Origin: JAHHUH01 sp045123075
GTDB lineage: Bacteria; Bacillota; Negativicutes; Acidaminococcales; Acidaminococcaceae
Direction of reading: 5' to 3'
NCBI GenBank assembly: GCA_045123075.1
Contig: JBGVIJ010000016.1
Location: forward strand, 9,291 to 73,290
DNA: 64,000 nucleotides
Under the pieces are notes generated by a model. It did not search any database, was not told where the DNA came from, and saw nothing but the letters and a program-made list of their open reading frames with translations. Every line of letters begins with the position of its first letter. Positions within the stretch are counted from its first letter, which is position 1. Positions 1 to 7,203 of this stretch are shown here, one piece after another. A program made the position numbers and the translations under genes.

Positions 1-85
1 AGAAAACATTAATCATGGAAGAAAAATCTAAATTGCAGGAGCTATAATTACGAAAATTTACAGCGTAGATTTTATTGATTTTCAT
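1..85 (-). CDS. recF: RecF, 5' end only (cut by window edge)
   Basis: Reading the minus strand from an ATG at 83-85 gives an open frame to the window edge that begins MKINKIYAVNFRNYSSCNLD and continues with FSSMINVF. The NFRNY motif followed by a hydrophobic strand ending in INVF is the N-terminus of RecF, just ahead of its Walker A loop (outside the window). RecF loads RecA at DNA gaps and acts in replication-fork repair. The gene starts one base after the stop of the S4 protein, in the standard order dnaA-dnaN-yaaA-recF, so it is almost certainly co-transcribed. Only 28 codons are visible; identity rests on the motif plus the context. Confidence 0.88.
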   Translation of the reverse strand, partial: MKINKIYAVNFRNYSSCNLDFSSMINVF

Positions 86-86
86 T

Positions 87-308
87 TTATTCAGTTACAA
101 TAGTCAATTCTACTTGATCGTCAATATTTACCACGTCACCAGGACGTACTTTTTTACGTTTTTCGTGTACGGGAACACCGTTCAAAGAAACGATGCCTTC
201 TTCAATCATCATAAAAGCTTGTCCGCCGGTATCTGCAAGACCGGAGAATTTCAAAAGCTTATCCATAGCAATATATTCAGTATCGATTACAACCTCTGCT
301 TTTTGCAT
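87..308 (-). CDS. yaaA: S4-domain RNA-binding protein YaaA (RlbA)
   Basis: A 73-residue protein made almost entirely of one S4 RNA-binding domain (YIAMDKLLKFSGLADTGGQA, then a basic KRKKVRPGDVV turn). Small proteins of this kind sit between dnaN and recF in most Bacillota and are thought to bind RNA, possibly in ribosome assembly; the precise job is not settled. It lies 10 bases downstream of dnaN on the same strand and one base upstream of recF, so it is part of the dnaN-recF transcript. Length and position match the family. The start ATG is the only sensible one. Confidence 0.9.
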   Translation of the reverse strand: MQKAEVVIDTEYIAMDKLLKFSGLADTGGQAFMMIEEGIVSLNGVPVHEKRKKVRPGDVVNIDDQVELTIVTE

Positions 309-318
309 AATGCACCTC

Positions 319-1428
319 TTAGAATACTACACGAACAGGAGTTACGATGTAGGTATAATCTTCTTCTTCAGTAGATTTAACGCATACAGGGCTTAAAGCG
401 GTGTTCATAGAGAAAACTGCTTCTTCAGATTCAAGATTTTTCAAAATATCAAGAATATATCTGGAGTTGAAAGCAACATTCAAGTTTTCACCTTCAGTTG
501 CGCAAGCGATAACTTCACGACCGGTACCAACTTCCGGGCTGCTGGAAGTAATAGTCAATTCGCTATTTTCAACGCTCATTTTTACAATGCTATATTCGCC
601 TTCAGTTGCAAAGAGAGCAACACGTTCTACTGCGCCTGCCATTTCTTTAATGTTAACAGTAGTTTTAATAGCGAATTTAGGCGGAATAACTTTGCGGTAA
701 TCAGGGAATTTACCTTCAATCAAGCGGGAAACAATTACCACATTATCAATAACAATCATAATTTGGTTATTCAAAAGGGAAATTTGAACTTGTTGGGGTA
801 CTTCGCTAGTCAAGTTACGAGAGATTTCACTTAAAACTTTAGCAGGAATAATCATGCTCATAGGTTCACTAGCTTCTTGAGCCATGGATTTAATTGCCAA
901 ACGGTGGGTGTTAGTACCAACAAAAGTAATTTTGCCATCTTGGATTTCTACCAGAATACCGGTAAAGAGAGGTCTTGCTTCGTCAGTGGAGCAGGAGAAG
1001 ATGGTTTTCTTAATAAGTTCTTTAATTTTTTCATCTTCAATGGTAATAGTTTTATCTGCGTTGAATTCCGGGAATTTAGGATAATCATCTTCGTTCATCA
1101 ACAAAAGTTGGAATTCAGATTTACCGGAGCTAACTTTAATAGTTTTATTGGTAGTATTTTTTTCAATGGTGATAGTTTCACCGGGCAATTTACGAATCAG
1201 TTCTGCAAAATGTTTAGCAGATACTACGATTTCACCTGCTTCTTTAATTTCTGCATCAATAGTACAGGAGATTGCCATATTCAAATCCATTGCTTGGATT
1301 TCTAATTTATCTTCATTAGTAATAAAATGAATGCCGGAAAAAATAGGAGTACTCGGTTTAGAAATAATCGCTCTTTGAACTGTTTGAATTGCTTTATTCA
1401 GGGTACTTGTATTACAGGTAAAAATCAT
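319..1428 (-). CDS. dnaN: DNA polymerase III sliding clamp (beta subunit)
   Basis: A 369-residue beta clamp. It begins MIFTCNTSTLNKAIQTVQRAI, the usual first helix of the family, and ends with the conserved YIVTPVR-VVF tail. The three tandem clamp domains can be followed through the protein (about residues 1-120, 120-245 and 245-369), with GREVIA and FNSRYILD in the third. Homodimers encircle DNA and tether polymerase and repair proteins. The gene follows dnaA on the same strand after a 254-bp gap that holds origin sequences. A GGAG-type ribosome site (cggaggactg on the minus strand) supports the start. Confidence 0.97.
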   Translation of the reverse strand: MIFTCNTSTLNKAIQTVQRAIISKPSTPIFSGIHFITNEDKLEIQAMDLNMAISCTIDAEIKEAGEIVVSAKHFAELIRKLPGETITIEKNTTNKTIKVSSGKSEFQLLLMNEDDYPKFPEFNADKTITIEDEKIKELIKKTIFSCSTDEARPLFTGILVEIQDGKITFVGTNTHRLAIKSMAQEASEPMSMIIPAKVLSEISRNLTSEVPQQVQISLLNNQIMIVIDNVVIVSRLIEGKFPDYRKVIPPKFAIKTTVNIKEMAGAVERVALFATEGEYSIVKMSVENSELTITSSSPEVGTGREVIACATEGENLNVAFNSRYILDILKNLESEEAVFSMNTALSPVCVKSTEEEDYTYIVTPVRVVF

Positions 1429-1682
1429 TTTTACACAGTCCTCCTTCGGGATTTACTATTATTATATATTTATAAAAGAATAGTCGTAATAGTAGTAATA
1501 TATGTTGATAATGTGGAAAATGTCATTTAAGCCTTAACTGTAGCGCTTTTTGCCTTGTAGATAAGCATGTTGATAATTCAAAATTTCTATACACACAACT
1601 AACAAGTTTTTAAACTTTGCATAATTCAGTGGACTTATACACAATTTTTACCATAGTTATCAACAGTTTTTGTGGATAACTT
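1429..1682. other. oriC: oriC core: DnaA-box cluster, DnaA-trio-like run and AT-rich unwinding region
   Basis: The 254-bp dnaA-dnaN gap contains a perfect DnaA box TGTGGATAA (1671-1679) and near-matches TTATCAACA (1657-1665), TTATACACA (1635-1643), CTATACACA (1587-1595), TGTTGATAA (1568-1576), TGTGGAAAA (1512-1520) and TGTTGATAA (1503-1511). Next to the last pair, 1481-1498 reads as six triplets TAG TCG TAA TAG TAG TAA, which matches the DnaA-trio pattern of Bacillus-type origins. Beyond it, 1451-1480 is almost pure A/T and is the likely unwinding element. Boxes, trios and AT-rich tract are seen directly; origin function is inferred. Confidence 0.88.
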
Positions 1683-3053
1683 TTATTGTTTCAACATTTC
1701 TTTCAAAGTATTCAAATCTTTTTGCAATTTGCTATCTTCTTTGCTCTTGTTGCTAATCTTTTCGTAAGCGTGGATTACAGTAGTGTGATCTCTGCCTCCG
1801 AACAGTTCGCCAATGCGCGGGTAGGACATATCTGCCAGCTCGCGGCACAAGTACATGGCAACTTGACGAGGATAAGCAATATTTTGAGTACGTTTTTTAT
1901 TGAAAAGCTCATCAAGTTTAATGCGATAATGTTCTGCAACTGCTTGGGTAATGCTTTCAAAGGTAATTTGTTTAACTTGAACTATGTTACCCATGTCATC
2001 AAGAATCTTTTTAGTGATTTCTAAAGTTACAGGTACATCCATTAAGGAAGAATAAGCAACGATTTTAGTATAAACGCCTTCAATTTCACGAATGTTGTTG
2101 GTAATGCTGGTTGCCAGCAGTGTTAAAACATCGTTGGGCATTTCAATTTTATCGTTGGCAGCCTTTTGACGTAAAATTGCAATACGGGTTTCCAAATCAG
2201 GCGGTTGGATATCTGCAATCAAGCCTTGTTCAAAACGGCTACGCATTCTATCTTCCAAAGTTTCGATTTCTTTAGGGAGTCTATCACTGGAAATAATGAT
2301 TTGTTTATTGGAATCACGCAAATCGTTAAATGTATGGAAGAATTCTACCTGAGTTTGTTCCTTACCTTTGAGGAATTGAATATCGTCGATGATAAGGCAG
2401 TCAATATTACGGTATTTTTTACGGAAGGCTTCTGTATTTTTATTGTAGATGGAGTTAATGATTTCGTTAGTGAAGTTTTCACTGGAAATATAGAGAACCT
2501 TCATGGTAGGGTCATTTTGTTTAATGCGGTTACCGATGGCGTGCATTAAGTGAGTTTTACCAAGACCTACACCGCCGTATAAGAAGAGGGGGTTGTAAGT
2601 AGTAGCAGGGTTATTTGCTACAGCTTGAGCAGCAGCGTAAGCAAAACGGTTAGAATTACCCATAACGTAATTTTCAAAAACGTATTTAGGATTCAAATTG
2701 CTTTCAGCAGCTTCTTCTTCTTTTTCTACATTAAATAAAGGCTTAATAGGTTCTTCTGCAACCTTAATTTCCGGAATTACTTGTTTTTCTTCTGCTTGTT
2801 CCGGTGCTTCTATAATTAATTTAATGTTCTTTTCCATAATGGAAGAGAGAATACTTTCGATGGTTTTAGAATATTTTTCTTCTATGAATCTCTTAAAGAA
2901 AGAGTTTTTAACTGCAACTTTACAATATTCATCAGTCACTTCTAAAGGCATGATGGGATTTATCCAAGTATCCATAACTTGGGCGCTGGCAGATTCGCTG
3001 AATTTTTCGGTGAATCTAATCCAAACTTCTGCTAAATCGTAAGTTTTCATCAT
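1683..3053 (-). CDS. dnaA: Chromosomal replication initiator DnaA
   Basis: A 456-residue initiator with the normal four-domain plan: N-terminal helicase/DnaB-interaction domain (about 1-80), a variable acidic linker (80-120), AAA+ ATPase with Walker A GGVGLGKTH (about 160-168), Walker B LIIDDIQFL and sensor region SDRLPKE, and a C-terminal DNA-binding domain with GGRDHTTVIHAYEKI. DnaA-ATP binds the boxes listed under oriC and opens the duplex. It starts MMKT; AAAGGA seven bases upstream favours the first ATG. The predicted promoter carries a DnaA box, so autoregulation is likely. The leader also contains a terminator-like hairpin. Confidence 0.98.
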   Translation of the reverse strand: MMKTYDLAEVWIRFTEKFSESASAQVMDTWINPIMPLEVTDEYCKVAVKNSFFKRFIEEKYSKTIESILSSIMEKNIKLIIEAPEQAEEKQVIPEIKVAEEPIKPLFNVEKEEEAAESNLNPKYVFENYVMGNSNRFAYAAAQAVANNPATTYNPLFLYGGVGLGKTHLMHAIGNRIKQNDPTMKVLYISSENFTNEIINSIYNKNTEAFRKKYRNIDCLIIDDIQFLKGKEQTQVEFFHTFNDLRDSNKQIIISSDRLPKEIETLEDRMRSRFEQGLIADIQPPDLETRIAILRQKAANDKIEMPNDVLTLLATSITNNIREIEGVYTKIVAYSSLMDVPVTLEITKKILDDMGNIVQVKQITFESITQAVAEHYRIKLDELFNKKRTQNIAYPRQVAMYLCRELADMSYPRIGELFGGRDHTTVIHAYEKISNKSKEDSKLQKDLNTLKEMLKQ

Positions 3054-3086
3054 TCAATTTCCTTTCCTAAAATTTAAATAAAAAAT

Positions 3087-3129
3087 CGGCAGTTTAGCGC
3101 AAGTGGTTCTTAAAGAATTTGCACTGCCG
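3087..3129 (-). terminator. Terminator-like hairpin inside the dnaA leader (possible attenuator)
   Basis: On the minus strand CGGCAGT (from 3129) pairs with ACTGCCG (to 3087). Inside it GTGCAA pairs with TTGCGC, and TTCTT pairs with AAGAA near the loop. The stem is followed directly by ATTTTTTATTT, the layout of an intrinsic terminator, and lies about 33 bases before the dnaA ATG and downstream of the predicted dnaA promoter. There is no gene between promoter and dnaA for it to terminate, so an attenuator role is inferred. Confidence 0.6.
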
Positions 3130-3175
3130 CGAGATAGTTTTTTATAATTATTTTTAGAGAAAATACACCACTCTT

Positions 3176-3204
3176 ATTTTATCAGACTGTGGATAACTTC
3201 GCAA
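3176..3204 (-). promoter_or_regulatory. Predicted dnaA promoter with a DnaA box in the spacer
   Basis: On the minus strand TTGCGA (3204-3199), a 17-base spacer and TAAAAT (3181-3176) form a good sigma-A promoter pointing at dnaA. The spacer contains a perfect DnaA box TTATCCACA (plus-strand TGTGGATAA at 3188-3196). DnaA binding there would block RNA polymerase, the known autorepression scheme in other bacteria. The box may also serve as the upstream part of a bipartite origin. Confidence 0.65.
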
Positions 3205-3307
3205 ATCATTGTAGAATTTTTTTACCGTTTGACTTTTATTTTGTTTAATTTTGTTTTATTTCGTCATTTTTTTGGCTTAAATGCGTGGTTTTTGAGAAGT
3301 TTTCTAC

Positions 3308-3336
3308 TTGACGAAGAAAATGTTTTCACATATAAT
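3308..3336 (+). promoter_or_regulatory. rpmH promoter
   Basis: TTGACG (3308-3313), a 17-base spacer and TATAAT (3331-3336) give a near-consensus sigma-A promoter about 94 bases upstream of the rpmH ATG. Strong promoters before rpmH are usual. The rest of the 3054-3429 gap holds the dnaA promoter, and GGTGGATAA (3407-3415), a one-mismatch DnaA box overlapping the rpmH ribosome-site region. Confidence 0.8.
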
Positions 3337-3429
3337 AATTCAGTAATGTATTTACGTGTGTATATACGGCTATCAATTCATTTTCATAGAATTTGATAAA
3401 AATTCTGGTGGATAAGGAGGGAATACTTA

Positions 3430-3564
3430 ATGAAACGTACTTTTCAACCTAACAATCTTAGAAGAAAAAGAACCCATGGTTTCAGAGAAAGAATGAAAAC
3501 TTTGGGCGGTCGTCAAGTTCTCAAAAGAAGACGTGCTAGAGGCAGAAAGAAATTGTCTGCATAA
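3430..3564 (+). CDS. rpmH: 50S ribosomal protein L34
   Basis: A 44-residue, very basic protein beginning MKRTFQPNNLRRKRTHGFRE and ending KKLSA, a textbook L34. It is a structural protein of the large ribosomal subunit. The ribosome site AAGGAGG (3414-3420) lies nine bases before the ATG. The gene starts the rpmH-rnpA-yidD-yidC-jag series that marks the origin region in Bacillota. It is followed by a strong hairpin plus U-run, so many transcripts probably stop after rpmH. Confidence 0.98.
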   Translation: MKRTFQPNNLRRKRTHGFRERMKTLGGRQVLKRRRARGRKKLSA

Positions 3565-3570
3565 CATTAT

Positions 3571-3600
3571 AAAATAGGCCGCGCAAGTGGCCTATTTTTT
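3571..3600 (+). terminator. Intrinsic terminator between rpmH and rnpA
   Basis: AAAATAGGCC (3571-3580) pairs with GGCCTATTTT (3589-3598), followed by T residues. The loop is GCGCAAGT. It lies directly after rpmH, so it can separate abundant L34 mRNA from the lower-level rnpA transcript. Confidence 0.85.
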
Positions 3601-3621
3601 CAATGCGCAGGTATTTAATTT

Positions 3622-3981
3622 ATGCAGAAAAAGCTTTATTCATTCAAAAAGATTAATCGTTTAAAATCAAAAAAGAGTTTTCAAGTTGTGTATAATAAGG
3701 GACGTTCCGTTGTTGACGGTATGTCTGTTTTTTACATTTTGACTGAACAACAAGATGATGTAAAAATCGGTATGGCCGTTGGCAAGAAATTAGGATGTGC
3801 CGTTGTACGCAATCGTATGAAGCGTCTTATGCGCGAAGTTTTCCGAATGCATAAGATGAGGCTTAAAAAAGGATATCATATTGTTTGGGTGGCCCGCCGC
3901 AAATTGGCGAAGGCTGATTTAAAGACTTATGAGCGTGTTTTTTTAAGACTTGCTAAGAGAGCAGCACTGTTACAAGAGTAA
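3622..3981 (+). CDS. rnpA: Ribonuclease P protein component
   Basis: A 119-residue basic protein with the RNase P family motif KKLGCAVVRNRMKRLMREVFR around residues 54-74, including the RNR box that contacts the RNA subunit. It assists the catalytic RNA in removing tRNA 5' leaders. It follows rpmH by 57 bases, with an intrinsic terminator between them, and is followed by yidD 13 bases after its stop. No strong ribosome site is visible; AGGT at about 3609-3612 is the nearest candidate. Confidence 0.96.
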   Translation: MQKKLYSFKKINRLKSKKSFQVVYNKGRSVVDGMSVFYILTEQQDDVKIGMAVGKKLGCAVVRNRMKRLMREVFRMHKMRLKKGYHIVWVARRKLAKADLKTYERVFLRLAKRAALLQE

Positions 3982-3994
3982 GGATGTAAATAAA

Positions 3995-4204
3995 ATGGCA
4001 AAAATTCTGATTCTCTTCGTCAGATTTTATCAGTTATTTATTTCACCGATGTTTGGTCCAAGCTGTAGGTTTTATCCTACTTGTTCAGCTTATGCAATAG
4101 AAGCATTGCAAAAGAAAGGTGCTTTAAAAGGTACTTGGCTAACAATAAAACGCTTGTTAAAATGTCATCCTTTTCATCCCGGTGGCTATGATCCTGTTGA
4201 ATAA
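3995..4204 (+). CDS. yidD: Membrane protein insertion efficiency factor YidD
   Basis: A 69-residue protein with the YidD hallmarks GPSCRFYPTCSAYAIEAL and CHPFHPGGYDPV. YidD is a small membrane-associated protein that helps YidC insert inner-membrane proteins. The frame is open further upstream to 3950, but AAGGA at 3980-3984 sits ten bases before the ATG at 3995, and MAKILILFVRFYQLFISP matches the family start, so 3995 is chosen. It lies between rnpA and yidC as in most bacteria. Confidence 0.95.
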   Translation: MAKILILFVRFYQLFISPMFGPSCRFYPTCSAYAIEALQKKGALKGTWLTIKRLLKCHPFHPGGYDPVE

Positions 4205-4257
4205 GATAGGTTCAAATTGCAAGAGACAGTTACATTCTTTGTAAGGAGTATTAATAT

Positions 4258-4890
4258 ATGGACTTCCTCAGCAATCTCGTTCAACAAGCGCTTACTTTCA
4301 TGTATGGCGTTACTGAAACTTTGGGTGTACCCAGCTACGGTATTGCAATTATCCTGATGACTATTATCATCAAAATTGCGTTGTACCCCATTACTAAAAA
4401 ACAAATCGAATCTATGAAGGCTATGAATAAAATTCAGCCTAAAATGAAAGAAATCCAAGCTAAGTACAAAGACGATAAACAACGTTTGAATTTGGAATTG
4501 GCTAACCTTTATAAAACTGAAGGCGTTAACCCCTTGTCAGGTTGCTTGCCTTTGTTGATTCAAATGCCGATTATGATTGGTATTTTCTACGGTATCCGCG
4601 ATTTCCAATATGTTGGCCCTGCTAACTTCTTATGGATGGAAAGCATTTCCAATCCGGACCCTTGGTACATTTTACCGATTCTTTCTGCATTGACTACTTT
4701 TATTCAATCCAAACAAACCATGCCTGAAGGTGGCGGTGCACAAGGTAAAATGATGCTTTACTTCATGCCCTTGTTCATTGGTTACATCAGCTTCACTTTC
4801 CCGGCTGGCCTTGTTATTTACTGGGTTGTAATGAACATTATGCAAATTGCACAGCAAGCTGTTATGAACAAAGCTGCTGAGTCTAAATAA
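4258..4890 (+). CDS. yidC: Membrane protein insertase YidC/Oxa1
   Basis: A 210-residue short YidC of the Gram-positive/Oxa1 type without the large periplasmic domain of Proteobacteria. Five hydrophobic segments are visible, starting around residues 20-40 (YGIAIILMTIIIKIALYP) and including TFPAGLVIYWVVMNIMQIAQQ near the end. The basic KQIESMKAMNKIQPKMKEIQ hairpin follows the first main segment. It inserts membrane proteins alone or with SecYEG. No lipobox cysteine is present at the N-terminus, unlike SpoIIIJ. AAGGAG at 4242-4247 gives the start. Confidence 0.95.
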   Translation: MDFLSNLVQQALTFMYGVTETLGVPSYGIAIILMTIIIKIALYPITKKQIESMKAMNKIQPKMKEIQAKYKDDKQRLNLELANLYKTEGVNPLSGCLPLLIQMPIMIGIFYGIRDFQYVGPANFLWMESISNPDPWYILPILSALTTFIQSKQTMPEGGGAQGKMMLYFMPLFIGYISFTFPAGLVIYWVVMNIMQIAQQAVMNKAAESK

Positions 4891-4907
4891 AAAATTTAGG
4901 AGTTGTT

Positions 4908-5696
4908 ATGATGGCTTTTGTAGAAAAGACTGCAAAAACTGTTGAAGAAGCTGTTGCCGCTGCTCTGAAAGAATTAAACATTACTGCTGAAGAAGCTGTA
5001 ATCGAAGTTCTCGAAGAAGGCAAAAAAGGTTTCTTTGGCATGTTCAGTAAAGATGCTAAAGTTCGTGTTACTGCTAAAGAAGTTGTTGTAGAAGAAACTG
5101 TGGTAGAAACCGCAGCTCCGGAAGCAGCTCCCGTAGTAGAAACTGTAGTTGAAACTGAAGTTGAAACTGAAGTTAAAGAAGAAGCTCCTGCTGCTGTTGA
5201 AGAACGTGCAGCTCGTGAGCCTAAAAAATTCGTTGTAAGCGACGAATCTGTTGCTAAAGCAAGAGAATTCTTGCAAAAAGTATTCAACGCAATGAAAATT
5301 GAAGTTGTTATGGAAAAATTCGTTAACAAAAACGATGGCTCCGTAACCTTTAAACTTCACGGCGCTGATATGGGTATCTTGATTGGCAAACATGGTCAAA
5401 CTTTGGATTCCCTCCAATACTTGACTAACTTGGTTGCTAACAAAAACAGTGCAGAACGTGTACGCGTAATCATCGACGTTGAAGATTATCGTGATCGTCG
5501 CATTGAAACCTTGAACCGTTTAGCTTATCGTTTGGCTGACAAAGTTAAACGTAGCGGTGAACGCGTTTCATTGGAACCCATGAATCCCCATGAACGCAAA
5601 ATCATTCACATGGCATTGCAAAATGACCGTCGTGTAACCACCTTGAGTGAAGGTGACGAACCTTATCGTCATGTAGTAATTGAATTGAAAAAATAA
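4908..5696 (+). CDS. khpB: Jag/KhpB RNA-binding protein (Jag-N, KH, R3H)
   Basis: A 262-residue protein with the Jag N-terminal domain (about 1-52, ending KKGFFGMFSKDAKVRV), a linker rich in Glu, Val and Ala (about 60-105), a KH domain with ILIGKHGQTLDSLQYL around residue 150, and a C-terminal R3H domain (PMNPHERKIIHMALQ). KhpB, with KhpA, binds RNA and affects cell division and envelope genes in Bacillota. It follows yidC by 17 bases and is clearly in the same operon. Either of two adjacent ATG codons (4908, 4911) may start it. Confidence 0.93.
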   Translation: MMAFVEKTAKTVEEAVAAALKELNITAEEAVIEVLEEGKKGFFGMFSKDAKVRVTAKEVVVEETVVETAAPEAAPVVETVVETEVETEVKEEAPAAVEERAAREPKKFVVSDESVAKAREFLQKVFNAMKIEVVMEKFVNKNDGSVTFKLHGADMGILIGKHGQTLDSLQYLTNLVANKNSAERVRVIIDVEDYRDRRIETLNRLAYRLADKVKRSGERVSLEPMNPHERKIIHMALQNDRRVTTLSEGDEPYRHVVIELKK

Positions 5697-5701
5697 TCAA
5701 C

Positions 5702-5735
5702 AAAGCCCAGTAATCTTGTTTACTGGGCTTCTTTT
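5702..5735 (+). terminator. Terminator after khpB
   Basis: AAGCCCAGTAA pairs with TTACTGGGCTT around a short loop, followed by CTTTTAT. It closes the rpmH-khpB series. Confidence 0.8.
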
Positions 5736-5807
5736 ATATTATAATAGAATGTGGAGTTACTGCTTCATAAATACGAAAGAAATGCTATATAACGAGGAGG
5801 AGTAAAG

Positions 5808-7184
5808 ATGCAAGAAGAAACTATCAGTGCCGTCATCACTGCGTTAGGTGAAGGAGCTGTTGGTGTTATCCGTATCAGCGGTGAAAATGCTTTAGCAGTC
5901 GGGGAAAAACTATTCCACGCTGCTTCCGGTAAATCTTTAGCTGAATATGCTCCTAATACCATGGTTTATGGTCACGTTTATGATAAAGAGGACTTAGTAG
6001 ACGAAGTATTAACCGTTTACATGAAAGCTCCTCGTTCTTATACTGCGGAAGACGTTGTAGAAATTCAATGTCATGGCGGTATTCAATCTTTGAAAAAAAT
6101 CTTAGAGCTTAGCTATCAAGCAGGTGCTCGTCCTGCGGAACCGGGGGAATTTACCAAGCGTGCCTTCCTTAACGGACGTATAGATTTAACTCAGGCGGAA
6201 GCTGTAATGGATATTATTAAATCCCGCAGTGAAGCTTCCTTGAAATTGGCAGTACGCCAACAAAATGGACAGCTTGCTAAGGCATTGCGCAGCTTGCGTA
6301 CTGATTTGGTAGATATCATTGTAAATTTGGAAGCTGTCATCGATTATCCGGAAGAAGATATCGAAGATGTAACTTTTAATAAAGTGCAGGAAAGCATTGT
6401 TAATTCCTGCGATAAAATTGCTCATCTTTTGTCTCATGCTCATACAGGCAAGATTTTACGTGAAGGCTTACGTACTGCCATCGTTGGTCGTCCCAACGTA
6501 GGTAAGTCCAGTCTACTCAACGCATTATTAAAGGAAGATAGAGCAATTGTTTCTGAATACGCAGGTACTACCCGCGACGTAATCGAAGAACAACTTTTAC
6601 TTGACGGTGTTCCTCTTGTTTTGGCAGATACTGCAGGTATTCGCCAAACTGACGATTTTGTCGAATCCATTGGGGTAGAGAAAAGTAAACAGCTTTTGCA
6701 GGATGCAGAGCTTGTTATCTGCGTAGTTGACGGTAGCGAAAAACTCACTCCTGAAGATGAAGATATTTTGGAAGCTGCGAAAACTAAGCAGCACGTCATC
6801 ATCGTCAATAAATGCGATAAAGATATTCACGATAATTTTATTGCTTTGCAGGAACGTTTCGGCAAAGAGCAAGTTATGGCTCTTTCTGCTAAGACAACTA
6901 AGGGTATTGACGAATTCACTGCTTGGCTTAAAAACTTCGTTTATGGTAGTGAAGGTACTTTAAGTGATGGAGTATATGTGCAAAATGCTCGTCACGAACA
7001 GCTTTTACGTGAAGCTTTAAGCTTCCTTGAAGATGCAGGTAGCGCAGCAGAAAATATGTTGCCTTATGACTGCATTGTAATAGATGTACGTAACGCTATT
7101 GATTTATTAGGCGAAATTACAGGCGATACTGTGCAGGATGAAATTATTAACCAAATCTTCTCCCGCTTCTGTATCGGTAAATAG
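5808..7184 (+). CDS. mnmE: tRNA uridine-5-carboxymethylaminomethyl GTPase MnmE
   Basis: A 458-residue MnmE (TrmE). The N-terminal tetrahydrofolate-binding region begins ETISAVITALGEGAVGVIRISG. The inserted G domain has G1 GRPNVGKSSLLNALL (about 223-237), G3 DTAGIR and G4 NKCD. The C-terminus is the signature FCIGK, whose cysteine is essential. With MnmG it modifies the wobble uridine of several tRNAs. A very strong ribosome site GAGGAGGAG precedes the ATG. The gene is followed 19 bases later by mnmG, its functional partner. Confidence 0.97.
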   Translation: MQEETISAVITALGEGAVGVIRISGENALAVGEKLFHAASGKSLAEYAPNTMVYGHVYDKEDLVDEVLTVYMKAPRSYTAEDVVEIQCHGGIQSLKKILELSYQAGARPAEPGEFTKRAFLNGRIDLTQAEAVMDIIKSRSEASLKLAVRQQNGQLAKALRSLRTDLVDIIVNLEAVIDYPEEDIEDVTFNKVQESIVNSCDKIAHLLSHAHTGKILREGLRTAIVGRPNVGKSSLLNALLKEDRAIVSEYAGTTRDVIEEQLLLDGVPLVLADTAGIRQTDDFVESIGVEKSKQLLQDAELVICVVDGSEKLTPEDEDILEAAKTKQHVIIVNKCDKDIHDNFIALQERFGKEQVMALSAKTTKGIDEFTAWLKNFVYGSEGTLSDGVYVQNARHEQLLREALSFLEDAGSAAENMLPYDCIVIDVRNAIDLLGEITGDTVQDEIINQIFSRFCIGK

Positions 7185-7203
7185 AATTGTAGGTTGAGAA
7201 ATT

